DNA of 64,000 nucleotides from Sepiola atlantica (lineage: Eukaryota; Mollusca; Cephalopoda; Sepiida; Sepiolidae), in the NCBI GenBank assembly GCA_963556195.1, contig CAUVYP010000579.1, forward strand, positions 1,612,001-1,676,000. Direction: 5' to 3'. The notes below the pieces were generated by a model. It saw only the letters and a program-made list of their open reading frames with translations. It had not been told where the DNA came from and ran no database searches. Shown piece after piece: positions 38,061-51,080 of the stretch. Within the stretch, counting starts at the first letter, position 1; every line of letters starts with the position of its first letter. A program made the position numbers and the translations under genes.

Positions 38061-38804
38061 TTGATTGATGTTTTGCGTATTCAGTTTGTATCGACATATC
38101 TCCGGGAGTACAAGAGCTGAACTTCTGAAACTTGGTACTTCAGTAGAAAATGTGTGTCCGCTAATGTCTGCAAAGTTTCGGAGCACAATTCTTATAAATG
38201 TTGAAGTTATTAACACAAGCGATATACCTTTTAAATCGCACTAAATTTTGTTGATGTTTTGCGTATTCAGTTTGTATCGACATATCTCCGGGAGTACAAG
38301 AGCTGAACTTCTGAAACTTGGTACTTCAGTAGAAAATGTGTGTCCGCTAATGTCTGCAAAGTTTCAGAGCACAATTCTTATAAATGTGGAAGTTATAAAC
38401 AAAAGCGATATCAACTTAAAATCGCACTAAATTTTGTTGATGTTTTGCGTATTCAGTTTGTATCGACATATCTATGGGAGTACAAGAGCTGAACTTCTGA
38501 AACTTGGTACTTCAGTAGAAAATGTGTGGCCGCTAATGTCTGCAAAGTTTCGGAGCACAATTCTTATAAATGTGGAAGTTATTAACAAAAGACCTATCAA
38601 CTTTAAATCGCACTAAATTTTTTTATGTTTTGCGTATTCAGTTTGTATCGACATATCTCCGGGAGTACAAGAGCTGAACTTCTGAAACTTCGTACATCAG
38701 TAGAAAATGTGTGTCCGCTATTTTCTGCAAAGTTTCGGAGCACAATTCTCATAAATGTGGAAGTTATAAACAAAAGCGATATCAACTTAAAATCGCACTA
38801 AATT
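38061..38804 (+). repeat. Segment carrying the only two length changes in the array
   Basis: These four monomers (A, B, E with CTATGGGAG, F with CTATTTTC) correspond to 40,479-41,408 without its D monomer. An extra A occurs at about 38,064 (TTTTGATTGATG), and one base is missing near 38,618-38,627 (AAATTTTTTTATG instead of AAATTTTGTTTATG). The register is shifted by +1 between them and then restored. The apparent minus-strand open frame at 38,603-38,785 is a by-product. Confidence 0.9.
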
Positions 38805-39176
38805 TTGTTGATGTTTTGCGTATTCAGTTTGTATCGACATATCTCCGGGAGTACAAGAGCTGAACTTCTGAAACTTGGTACTTCAGTAGAAAATGTGTGT
38901 CCGCTAATGTCTGCAAAGTTTCGGAGCACAATTCTTATAAATGTGAAAGTTATTAACACAAGCGATATACCTTTTAAATCGCACTAAATTTTGTTGATGT
39001 TTTGCGTATTCAGTTTGTATCGACATATCTCCGGGAGTACAAGAGCTGAACTTCTGAAACTTGGTACTTCAGTAGAAAATGTGTGTCCGCTAATGTCTGC
39101 AAAGTTTCAGAGCACAATTCTTATAAATGTGGAAGTTATAAACAAAAGCGATATCAACTTAAAATCGCACTAAATT

Positions 39177-39734
39177 TTGTTGATGTTTTGCGTATTCAGT
39201 TTGTATCGACATATCTCCGGGAGTACAAGAGCTGAACTTCTGAAACTTGGTACTTCAGTAGAAAATGTGTGTCCGCTAATGTCTGCAAAGTTTCGGAGCA
39301 CAATTCTTATAAATGTGGAAGTTATAAACACAAGCGATATCAACTTAAAATCGCACTAAATTTTGTTGATGTTTTGCGTATTCAGTTTGTATCGACATAT
39401 CTCCGGGAGTACAAGAGCTGAACTTCTGAAACTTGGTACTTCAGTAGAAAATGTGTGTCCGCTAATGTCTGCAAAGTTTCGGAGCACAATTCTTATAAAT
39501 GTGGAAGTTATTAACACAAGCGATATACCTTTTAAATCGCACTAAATTTTGTTGATGTTTTGCGTATTCAGTTTGTATCGACATATCTCCGGGAGTACAA
39601 GAGCTGAACTTCTGAAACTTCATACATCAGTATAAAATGTGTGTCCGCTATTGTCTGCAAAGTTTCGGAGCACAATTCTCATAAATGTGGAAGTTATAAA
39701 CAAAAGCGATATCAACTTAAAATCGCACTAAATT
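39177..39734 (+). repeat. Three-monomer block with CATACATCAGTATAAAATG, copy 2
   Basis: This is the partner of 36,945-37,502, with the same three classes and the same CATACATCAGTATAAAATG marker. The monomer before it is B; in copy 1 the order is B, C and then the trio, so the copies differ by gain or loss of one C monomer. Confidence 0.85.
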
Positions 39735-42152
39735 TTGTTGATGTTTTGCGTATTCAGTTTGTATCGACATATCTCCGGGAGTACAAGAGCTGAACTTCTG
39801 AAACTTGGTACTTCAGTAGAAAATGTGTGTCCGCTATTGTCTGCAAAGTTTCGGAGCACAATTCTTATAAATGTGGAAGTTATAAACAAAAGCGATATCA
39901 ACTTAAAATCGCACTAAATTTTGTTGATGTTTTGCGTATTCAGTTTGTATCGACATATCTCCGGGAGTACAAGAGCTGAACTTCTGAAACTTGGTACTTC
40001 AGTAGAAAATGTGTGTCCGCTAATGTCTGCAAAGTTTCGGAGCACAATTCTTATAAATGTGGAAGTTATTAACAAAAGACCTATCAACTTTAAATCGCAC
40101 TAAATTTTGTTTATGTTTTGCGTATTCAGTTTGTATCGACATATCTCCGGGAGTACAAGAGCTGAACTTCTGAAACTTCGTACATCAGTAGAAAATGTGT
40201 GTCCGCTATTGTCTGCAAAGTTTCGGAGCACAATTCTCATAAATGTGGAAGTTATAAACAAAAGCGATATCAACTTAAAATCGCACTAAATTTTGTTGAT
40301 GTTTTGCGTATTCAGTTTGTATCGACATATCTCCGGGAGTACAAGAGCTGAACTTCTGAAACTTCGTACTTCAGTAGAAAATGTGTGTCCGCTAATGTCT
40401 GCAAAGTTTCGGAGCACAATTCTTATAAATGTGGAAGTTATAAACAAAAGCGATATCAACTTAAAATCGCGCTAAATTTTGTTGATGTTTTGCGTATTCA
40501 GTTTGTATCGACATATCTCCGGGAGTACAAGAGCTGAACTTCTGAAACTTGGTACTTCAGTAGAAAATGTGTGTCCGCTAATGTCTGCAAAGTTTCGGAG
40601 CACAATTCTTATAAATGTGGAAGTTATTAACACAAGCGATATACCTTTTAAATCGCACTAAATTTTGTTGATGTTTTGCGTATTCAGTTTGTATCGACAT
40701 ATCTCCGGGAGTACAAGAGCTGAACTTCTGAAACTTGGTACTTCAGTAGAAAATGTGTGTCCGCTAATGTCTGCAAAGTTTCAGAGCACAATTCTTATAA
40801 ATGTGGAAGTTATAAACAAAAGCGATATCAACTTAAAATCGCACTAAATTTTGTTGATGTTTTGCGTATTCAGTTTGTATCGACATATCTCCGGGAGTAC
40901 AGAAGCTGAACTTCTGAAACTTGGTACTTCAGTAGAAAATGTGTGTCCGCTAATGTCTGCAAAGTTTCAGAGCACAATTCTTATAAATGTGGAAGTTATA
41001 AACACAAGCGATATCAACATAAAATCGCACTAAATTTTGTTGATGTTTTGCGTATTCAGTTTGTATCGACATATCTATGGGAGTACAAGAGCTGAACTTC
41101 TGAAACTTGGTACTTCAGTAGAAAATGTGTGGCCGCTAATGTCTGCAAAGTTTCGGAGCACAATTCTTATAAATGTGGAAGTTATTAACAAAAGACCTAT
41201 CAACTTTAAATCGCACTAAATTTTGTTTATGTTTTGCGTATTCAGTTTGTATCGACATATCTCCGGGAGTACAAGAGCTGAACTTCTGAAACTTCGTACA
41301 TCAGTAGAAAATGTGTGTCCGCTATTTTCTGCAAAGTTTCGGAGCACAATTCTCATAAATGTGGAAGTTATAAACAAAAGCGATATCAACTTAAAATCGC
41401 ACTAAATTTTGTTGATGTTTTGCGTATTCAGTTTGTATCGACATATCTCCGGGAGTACAAGAGCTGAACTTCTGAAACTTGGTACTTCAGTAGAAAATGT
41501 GTGTCCGCTAATGTCTGCAAAGTTTCGGAGCACAATTCTTATAAATGTGAAAGTTATTAACACAAGCGATATACCTTTTAAATCGCACTAAATTTTGTTG
41601 ATGTTTTGCGTATTCAGTTTGTATCGACATATCTCCGGGAGTACAAGAGCTGAACTTCTGAAACTTGGTACTTCAGTAGAAAATGTGTGTCCGCTAATGT
41701 CTGCAAAGTTTCAGAGCACAATTCTTATAAATGTGGAAGTTATAAACAAAAGCGATATCAACTTAAAATCGCACTAAATTTTGTTGATGTTTTGCGTATT
41801 CAGTTTGTATCGACATATCTCCGGGAGTACAAGAGCTGAACTTCTGAAACTTGGTACTTCAGTAGAAAATGTGTGTCCGCTAATGTCTGCAAAGTTTCAG
41901 AGCACAATTTGTATAAATGTGGAAGTTATAAACACAAGCGATATCAACTTAAAATCGCACTAAATTTGGTTGATGTTTTGCGTATTCAGTTTGTATCGAC
42001 ATATCTCCGGGAGTACAAGAGCTGAACTTCTGAAACTTGGTACTTCAGTAGAAAATGTGTGTCCGCTAATGTCTGCAAAGTTTCGGAGCACAATTCTTAT
42101 AAATGTGGAAGTTATAAACACAAGCGATATCAACTTAAAATCGCACTAAATT

Positions 42153-42896
42153 TTGTTGATGTTTTGCGTATTCAGTTTGTATCGACATATCTCCGGGAGT
42201 ACAAGAGCTGAACTTCTGAAACTTGGTACTTCAGTAGAAAATGTGTGTCCGCTAATGTCTGCAAAGTTTCGGAGCACAATTCTTATAAATGTGGAAGTTA
42301 TTAACACAAGCGATATACCTTTTAAATCGCACTAAATTTTGTTGATGTTTTGCGTATTCAGTTTGTATCGACATATCTCCGGGAGTACAAGAGCTGAACT
42401 TCTGAAACTTCGTACATCAGTATAAAACGTGTGTCCGCTATTGTCTGCAAAGTTTCGGAGCACAATTCTCATAAATGTGGAAGTTAATAACAAAAGCGAT
42501 ATCAACTTAAAATCGCACTAAATTTTGTTGATGTTTTGCGTATTCAGTTTGTATCGACATATCTCCGGGAGTACAAGAGCTGAACTTCTGAAACTTCGTA
42601 CTTCAGTAGAAAATGTGTGTCCGCTAATGTCTGCAAAGTTTCGGAGCACAATTCTTATAAATGTGGAAGTTATTAACACAAGCGATATACCTTTTAAATC
42701 GCACTAAATTTTGTTGATGTTTTGCGTATTCAGTTTGTATCGACATATCTCCGGGAGTACAAGAGCTGAACTTCTGAAACTTCGTACATCAGTATAAAAC
42801 GTGTGTCCGCTATTGTCTGCAAAGTTTCGGAGCACAATTCTCATAAATGTGGAAGTTATAAACAAAAGCGATATCAACTTAAAATCGCACTAAATT
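42153..42896 (+). repeat. Dimer repeat A-F (GTATAAAACG), two copies
   Basis: Class A monomers at 42,153 and 42,525 are each followed by an F copy (42,339 and 42,711) with CGTACATCAGTATAAAACG. The 372-bp period makes this the shortest HOR in the window. Copies differ at GGTACTTC against CGTACTTC in A, and GTTAATAAC against GTTATAAAC in F. Confidence 0.83.
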
Positions 42897-43454
42897 TTGT
42901 TGATGTTTTGCGTATTCAGTTTGTATCGACATATCTCCGGGAGTACAAGAGCTGAACTTCTGAAACTTCGTACTTCAGTAGAAAATGTGTGTCCGCTAAT
43001 GTCTGCAAAGTTTCGGAGCACAATTCTTATAAATGTGGAAGTTATAAACAAAAGCGATATCAACTTAAAATCGCACTAAATTTTGTTGATGTTTTGCGTA
43101 TTCAGTTTGTATCGACATATCTCCGGGAGTACAAGAGCTGAACTTCTGAAACTTGGTACTTCAGTAGAAAATGTGTGTCCGCTAATGTCTGCAAAGTTTC
43201 GGAGCACAATTCTTATAAATGTGGAAGTTATTAACACAAGCGATATACCTTTTAAATCGCACTAAATTTTGTTGATGTTTTGCGTATTCAGTTTGTATCG
43301 ACATATCTCCGGGAGTACAAGAGCTGAACTTCTGAAACTTGGTACTTCAGTAGAAAATGTGTGTCCGCTAATGTCTGCAAAGTTTCAGAGCACAATTCTT
43401 ATAAATGTGGAAGTTATAAACAAAAGCGATATCAACTTAAAATCGCACTAAATT

Positions 43455-44198
43455 TTGTTGATGTTTTGCGTATTCAGTTTGTATCGACATATCTCCGGGA
43501 GTACAAGAGCTGAACTTCTGAAACTTGGTACTTCAGTGGAAAATGTGTGTCCGCTAATGTCTGCAAAGTTTCAGAGCACAATTTGTATAAATGTGGAAGT
43601 TATAAACACAAGCGATATCAACTTAAAATCGCACTAAATTTTGTTGATGTTTTGCGTATTCAGTTTGTATCGACATATCTCCGGGAGTACAAGAGCTGAA
43701 CTTCTGAAACTTGGTACTTCAGTAGAAAATGTGTGTCCGCTAATGTCTGCAAAGTTTCGGAGCACAATTCTTATAAATGTGGAAGTTATAAACAAAAGCG
43801 ATATCAACTTAAAATCGCACTAAATTTTGTTGATGTTTTGCGTATTCAGTTTGTATCGACATATCTCCGGGAGTACAAGAGCTGAACTTCTGAAACTTGG
43901 TACTTCAGTAGAAAATGTGTGTCCGCTAATGTCTGCAAAGTTTCGGAGCACAATTCTTATAAATGTGGAAGTTATTAACACAAGCGATATACCTTTTAAA
44001 TCGCACTAAATTTTGTTGATGTTTTGCGTATTCAGTTTGTATCGACATATCTCCGGGAGTACAAGAGCTGAACTTCTGAAACTTCGTACATCAGTAGAAA
44101 ATGTGTGTCCGCTATTGTCTGCAAAGTTTCGGAGCACAATTCTCATAAATGTGGAAGTTATAAACAAAAGCGATATCAACTTAAAATCGCACTAAATT
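43455..44198 (+). repeat. Four-monomer HOR unit C-G-A-F (744 bp), copy 1
   Basis: C with the private change CAGTGGAAAATG is followed by G, A and an F copy with the TTGTTGATG head. The next 744 bp repeat this order and marker. A third, older version without CAGTGGAAAATG is at 46,059-46,802. Confidence 0.9.
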
Positions 44199-44942
44199 TT
44201 GTTGATGTTTTGCGTATTCAGTTTGTATCGACATATCTCCGGGAGTACAAGAGCTGAACTTCTGAAACTTGGTACTTCAGTGGAAAATGTGTGTCCGCTA
44301 ATGTCTGCAAAGTTTCAGAGCACAATTTGTATAAATGTGGAAGTTATAAACACAAGCGATATCAACTTAAAATCGCACTAAATTTTGTTGATGTTTTGCG
44401 TATTCAGTTTGTATCGACATATCTCCGGGAGTACAAGAGCTGAACTTCTGAAACTTGGTACTTCAGTAGAAAATGTGTGTCCGCTAATGTCTGCAAAGTT
44501 TCGGAGCACAATTCTTATAAATGTGGAAGTTATAAACAAAAGCGATATCAACTTAAAATCGCACTAAATTTTGTTGATGTTTTGCGTATTCAGTTTGTAT
44601 CGACATATCTCCGGGAGTACAAGAGCTGAACTTCTGAAACTTGGTACTTCAGTAGAAAATGTGTGTCCGCTAATGTCTGCAAAGTTTCGGAGCACAATTC
44701 TTATAAATGTGGAAGTTATTAACACAAGCGATATACCTTTTAAATCGCACTAAATTTTGTTGATGTTTTGCGTATTCAGTTTGTATCGACATATCTCCGG
44801 GAGTACAAGAGCTGAACTTCTGAAACTTCGTACATCAGTAGAAAATGTGTGTCCGCTATTGTCTGCAAAGTTTCGGAGCACAATTCTCATAAATGTGGAA
44901 GTTATAAACAAAAGCGATATCAACTTAAAATCGCACTAAATT
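44199..44942 (+). repeat. Four-monomer HOR unit C-G-A-F (744 bp), copy 2
   Basis: This repeats 43,455-44,198 including CAGTGGAAAATG; I saw no difference. The order then switches to G-A-F, which overlaps the three-monomer repeat starting at 44,757. Confidence 0.9.
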
Positions 44943-45872
44943 TTGTTGATGTTTTGCGTATTCAGTTTGTATCGACATATCTCCGGGAGTACAAGAGCTG
45001 AACTTCTGAAACTTCGTACTTCAGTAGAAAATGTGTGTCCGCTAATGTCTGCAAAGTTTCGGAGCACAATTCTTATAAATGTGGAAGTTATAAACAAAAG
45101 CGATATCAACTTAAAATCGCACTAAATTTTGTTGATGTTTTGCGTATTCAGTTTGTATCGACATATCTCCGGGAGTACAAGAGCTGAACTTCTGAAACTT
45201 GGTACTTCAGTAGAAAATGTGTGTCCGCTTATGTCTGCAAAGTTTCGGAGCACAATTCTTATAAATGTGGAAGTTATTAACACAAGCGATATACCTTTTA
45301 AATCGCACTAAATTTTGTTTATGTTTTGCGTATTCAGTTTGTATCGACATATCTCCGGGAGTACAAGAGCTGAACTTCTGAAACTTCGTACATCAGTAGA
45401 AAATGTGTGTCCGCTATTGTCTGCAAAGTTTCGGAGCACAATTCTCATAAATGTGGAAGTTATAAACAAAAGCGATATCAACTTAAAATCGCACTAAATT
45501 TTGTTGATGTTTTGCGTATTCAGTTTGTATCGACATATCTCCGGGAGTACAAGAGCTGAACTTCTGAAACTTCGTACTTCAGTAGAAAATGTGTGTCCGC
45601 TAATGTCTGCAAAGTTTCGGAGCACAATTCTTATAAATGTGGAAGTTATAAACAAAAGCGATATCAACTTAAAATCGCACTAAATTTTGTTGATGTTTTG
45701 CGTATTCAGTTTGTATCGACATATCTCCGGGAGTACAAGAGCTGAACTTCTGAAACTTGGTACTTCAGTAGAAAATGTGTGTCCGCTAATGTCTGCAAAG
45801 TTTCGGAGCACAATTCTTATAAATGTGGAAGTTATTAACACAAGCGATATACCTTTTAAATCGCACTAAATT
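44757..45872 (+). repeat. Three-monomer HOR F-G-A (558 bp), two copies
   Basis: The trio at 44,757-45,314 recurs at 45,315-45,872, with CGTACTTCAG in both G copies. The differences I see are the head of F (TTGTTGATG against TTGTTTATG) and CCGCTTATG against CCGCTAATG in A. The second F has the TTTATG head although it follows A and not E, which suggests an exchange near the unit boundary. Confidence 0.85.
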
Positions 45873-47732
45873 TTGTTGATGTTTTGCGTATTCAGTTTGT
45901 ATCGACATATCTCCGGGAGTACAAGAGCTGAACTTCTGAAACTTGGTACTTCAGTAGAAAATGTGTGTCCGCTAATGTCTGCAAAGTTTCAGAGCACAAT
46001 TCTTATAAATGTGGAAGTTATAAACAAAAGCGATATCAACTTAAAATCGCACTAAATTTTGTTGATGTTTTGCGTATTCAGTTTGTATCGACATATCTCC
46101 GGGAGTACAAGAGCTGAACTTCTGAAACTTGGTACTTCAGTAGAAAATGTGTGTCCGCTAATGTCTGCAAAGTTTCAGAGCACAATTTGTATAAATGTGG
46201 AAGTTATAAACACAAGCGATATCAACTTAAAATCGCACTAAATTTTGTTGATGTTTTGCGTATTCAGTTTGTATCGACATATCTCCGGGAGTACAAGAGC
46301 TGAACTTCTGAAACTTGGTACTTCAGTAGAAAATGTGTGTCCGCTAATGTCTGCAAAGTTTCGGAGCACAATTCTTATAAATGTGGAAGTTATAAACAAA
46401 AGCGATATCAACTTAAAATCGCACTAAATTTTGTTGATGTTTTGCGTATTCAGTTTGTATCGACATATCTCCGGGAGTACAAGAGCTGAACTTCTGAAAC
46501 TTGGTACTTCAGTAGAAAATGTGTGTCCGCTAATGTCTGCAAAGTTTCGGAGCACAATTCTTATAAATGTGGAAGTTATTAACACAAGCGATATACCTTT
46601 TAAATCGCACTAAATTTTGTTGATGTTTTGCGTATTCAGTTTGTATCGACATATCTCCGGGAGTACAAGAGCTGAACTTCTGAAACTTCGTACATCAGTA
46701 GAAAATGTGTGTCCGCTATTGTCTGCAAAGTTTCGGAGCACAATTCTCATAAATGTGGAAGTTATAAACAAAAGCGATATCAACTTAAAATCGCACTAAA
46801 TTTTGTTGATGTTTTGCGTATTCAGTTTGTATCGACATATCTCCGGGAGTACAAGAGCTGAACTTCTGAAACTTCGTACTTCAGTAGAAAATGTGTGTCC
46901 GCTAATGTCTGCAAAGTTTCGGAGCACAATTCTTATAAATGTGGAAGTTATAAACAAAAGATATATCAACTTAAAATCGCACTAAATTTTGTTGATGTTT
47001 TGCGTATTCAGTTTGTATCGACATATCTCCGGGAGTACAAGAGCTGAACTTCTGAAACTTGGTACTTCAGTAGAAAATGTGTGTCCGCTAATGTCTGCAA
47101 AGTTTCGGAGCACAATTCTTATAAATGTGGAAGTTATTAACACAAGCGATATACCTTTTAAATCGCACTAAATTTTGTTGATGTTTTGCGTATTCAGTTT
47201 GTATCGACATATCTCCGGGAGTACAAGAGCTGAACTTCTGAAACTTGGTACTTCAGTAGAAAATGTGTGTCCGCTAATGTCTGCAAAGTTTCGGAGCACA
47301 ATTCTTATAAATGTGGAAGTTATAAACAAAAGCGATATCAACTTAAAATCGCACTAAATTTTGTTGATGTTTTGCGTATTCAGTTTGTATCGACATATCT
47401 CCGGGAGTACAGAAGCTGAACTTCTGAAACTTGGTACTTCAGTAGAAAATGTGTGTCCGCTAATGTCTGCAAAGTTTCAGAGCACAATTCTTATAAATGT
47501 GGAAGTTATAAACACAAGCGATATCAACATAAAATCGCACTAAATTTTGTTGATGTTTTGCGTATTCAGTTTGTATCGACATATCTATGGGAGTACAAGA
47601 GCTGAACTTCTGAAACTTGGTACTTCAGTAGAAAATGTGTGGCCGCTAATGTCTGCAAAGTTTCGGAGCACAATTCTTATAAATGTGGAAGTTATTAACA
47701 AAAGACCTATCAACTTTAAATCGCACTAAATT

Positions 47733-49220
47733 TTGTTTATGTTTTGCGTATTCAGTTTGTATCGACATATCTCCGGGAGTACAAGAGCTGAACTTCTGAA
47801 ACTTCGTACATCAGTAGAAAATGTGTGTCCGCTATTTTCTGCAAAGTTTCGGAGCACAATTCTCATAAATGTGGAAGTTATAAACAAAAGCGATATCAAC
47901 TTAAAATCGCACTAAATTTTGTTGATGTTTTGCGTATTCAGTTTGTATCGACATATCTCCGGGAGTACAAGAGCTGAACTTTTGAAACTTGGTACTTCAG
48001 TAGAAAATGTGTGTCCGCTAATGTCTGCAAAGTTTCGGAGCACAATTCTTATAAATGTGAAAGTTATTAACACAAGCGATATACCTTTTAAATCGCACTA
48101 AATTTTGTTGATGTTTTGCGTATTCAGTTTGTATCGACATATCTCCGGGAGTACAAGAGCTGAACTTCTGAAACTTTGTACTTCAGTAGAAAATGTGTGT
48201 CCGCTAATGTCTGCAAAGTTTCAGAGCACAATTCTTATAAATGTGGAAGTTATAAACAAAAGCGATATCAACTTAAAATCGCACTAAATTTTGTTGATGT
48301 TTTGCGTATTCAGTTTGTATCGACATATCTCCGGGAGTACAAGAGCTGAACTTCTGAAACTTGGTACTTCAGTAGAAAATGTGTGTCCGCTAATGTCTGC
48401 AAAGTTTCGGAGCACAATTCTTATAAATGTGGAAGTTATTAACAAAAGACCTATCAACTTTAAATCGCACTAAATTTTGTTTATGTTTTGCGTATTCAGT
48501 TTGTATCGACATATCTCCGGGAGTACAAGAGCTGAACTTCTGAAACTTCGTACATCAGTAAAAAATGTGTGTCCGCTATTGTCTGCAAGGTTTCGGAGCA
48601 CAATTCTCATAAATGTGGAAGTTATAAACAAAAGCGATATCAACTTAAAATCGCACTAAATTTTGTTGATGTTTTGCGTATTCAGTTTGTATCGACATAT
48701 CTCCGGGAGTACAAGAGCTGAACTTCTGAAACTTGGTACTTCAGTAGAAAATGTGTGTCCGCTAATGTCTGCAAAGTTTCGGAGCACAATTCTTATAAAT
48801 GTGAAAGTTATTAACACAAGCGATATACCTTTTAAATCGCACTAAATTTTGTTGATGTTTTGCGTATTCAGTTTGTATCGACATATCTCCGGGAGTACAA
48901 GAGCTGAACTTCTGAAACTTGGTACTTCAGTAGAAAATGTGTGTCCGCTAATGTCTGCAAAGTTTCAGAGCACAATTCTTATAAATGTGGAAGTTATAAA
49001 CAAAAGCGATATCAACTTAAAATCGCACTAAATTTTGTTGATGTTTTGCGTATTCAGTTTGTATCGACATATCTCCGGGAGTACAAGAGCTGAACTTCTG
49101 AAACTTGGTACTTCAGTAGAAAATGTGTGTCCGCTAATGTCTGCAAAGTTTCGGAGCACAATTCTTATAAATGTGGAAGTTATTAACAAAAGACCTATCA
49201 ACTTTAAATCGCACTAAATT
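47733..49220 (+). repeat. Eight-monomer HOR unit (1,488 bp), copy 1
   Basis: The order is F (CTATTTTC), A', B (TTTGTACTTC), E, F (CAGTAAAAAATG, GCAAGGTTTC), A', B, E. Copy 2 follows immediately. This copy has a private T at 47,982 (AACTTTTGAAAC). The block is entered through an E copy with CTATGGGAG at 47,547, linking it to the 38-41 kb units. Confidence 0.92.
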
Positions 49221-50708
49221 TTGTTTATGTTTTGCGTATTCAGTTTGTATCGACATATCTCCGGGAGTACAAGAGCTGAACTTCTGAAACTTCGTACATC
49301 AGTAGAAAATGTGTGTCCGCTATTTTCTGCAAAGTTTCGGAGCACAATTCTCATAAATGTGGAAGTTATAAACAAAAGCGATATCAACTTAAAATCGCAC
49401 TAAATTTTGTTGATGTTTTGCGTATTCAGTTTGTATCGACATATCTCCGGGAGTACAAGAGCTGAACTTCTGAAACTTGGTACTTCAGTAGAAAATGTGT
49501 GTCCGCTAATGTCTGCAAAGTTTCGGAGCACAATTCTTATAAATGTGAAAGTTATTAACACAAGCGATATACCTTTTAAATCGCACTAAATTTTGTTGAT
49601 GTTTTGCGTATTCAGTTTGTATCGACATATCTCCGGGAGTACAAGAGCTGAACTTCTGAAACTTTGTACTTCAGTAGAAAATGTGTGTCCGCTAATGTCT
49701 GCAAAGTTTCAGAGCACAATTCTTATAAATGTGGAAGTTATAAACAAAAGCGATATCAACTTAAAATCGCACTAAATTTTGTTGATGTTTTGCGTATTCA
49801 GTTTGTATCGACATATCTCCGGGAGTACAAGAGCTGAACTTCTGAAACTTGGTACTTCAGTAGAAAATGTGTGTCCGCTAATGTCTGCAAAGTTTCGGAG
49901 CACAATTCTTATAAATGTGGAAGTTATTAACAAAAGACCTATCAACTTTAAATCGCACTAAATTTTGTTTATGTTTTGCGTATTCAGTTTGTATCGACAT
50001 ATCTCCGGGAGTACAAGAGCTGAACTTCTGAAACTTCGTACATCAGTAAAAAATGTGTGTCCGCTATTGTCTGCAAGGTTTCGGAGCACAATTCTCATAA
50101 ATGTGGAAGTTATAAACAAAAGCGATATCAACTTAAAATCGCACTAAATTTTGTTGATGTTTTGCGTATTCAGTTTGTATCGACATATCTCCGGGAGTAC
50201 AAGAGCTGAACTTCTGAAACTTGGTACTTCAGTAGAAAATGTGTGTCCGCTAATGTCTGCAAAGTTTCGGAGCACAATTCTTATAAATGTGAAAGTTATT
50301 AACACAAGCGATATACCTTTTAAATCGCACTAAATTTTGTTGATGTTTTGCGTATTCAGTTTGTATCGACATATCTCCGGGAGTACAAGAGCTGAACTTC
50401 TGAAACTTGGTACTTCAGTAGAAAATGTGTGTCCGCTAATGTCTGCAAAGTTTCAGAGCACAATTCTTATAAATGTGGAAGTTATAAACAAAAGCGATAT
50501 CAACTTAAAATCGCACTAAATTTTGTTGATGTTTTGCGTATTCAGTTTGTATCGACATATCTCCGGGAGTACAAGAGCTGAACTTCTGAAACTTGGTACT
50601 TCAGTAGAAAATGTGTGGCCGCTAATGTCTGCAAAGTTTCGGAGCACAATTCTTATAAATGTCGAAGTTATTAACAAAAGACCTATCAACTTTAAATCGC
50701 ACTAAATT
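49221..50708 (+). repeat. Eight-monomer HOR unit (1,488 bp), copy 2
   Basis: Seven of the eight monomers repeat copy 1 with the same private markers. The eighth is an E copy with GTGTGGCCG and a private ATGTCGAAG, where copy 1 has a plain E. The next monomer has the TTGTTGATG head, so the right junction of the duplication lies in or near the eighth monomer. Confidence 0.9.
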
Positions 50709-51080
50709 TTGTTGATGTTTTGCGTATTCAGTTTGTATCGACATATCTCCGGGAGTACAAGAGCTGAACTTCTGAAACTTGGTACTTCAGTAGAAAATGT
50801 GTGTCCGCTAATGTCTGCAAAGTTTCGGAGCACAATTCTTATAAATGTGGAAGTTATTAACAAAAGACCTATCAACTTTAAATCGCACTAAATTTTGTTT
50901 ATATTTTGCGTATTCAGTTTGTATCGACATATCTCCGGGAGTACAAGAGCTGAACTTCTGAAACTTCGTACATCAGTAGAAAATGTGTGTCCGCTATTGT
51001 CTGCAAAGTTTCGGAGCACAATTCTCATAAATGTGGAAGTTATAAACAAAAGCGATATCAACTTAAAATCGCACTAAATT
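49779..51080 (+). repeat. Seven-monomer block E-F-A'-B-E-E-F, copy 1
   Basis: This block recurs at 52,383-53,684, fourteen monomers (2,604 bp) to the right. It is marked by GCAAGGTTTC in the first F and by two consecutive E monomers, the first with GTGTGGCCG. The copies differ at CAGTAAAAAATG (only here) and TTTATATTTTG in the last F (only here). It overlaps the end of the eight-monomer repeat. Confidence 0.82.

Noticed and set aside
38603..38785. The only minus-strand open frame
   Set aside because: It exists because the 1-bp deletion near 38,625 removes an interrupting stop on that strand. It is the reverse complement of satellite sequence.
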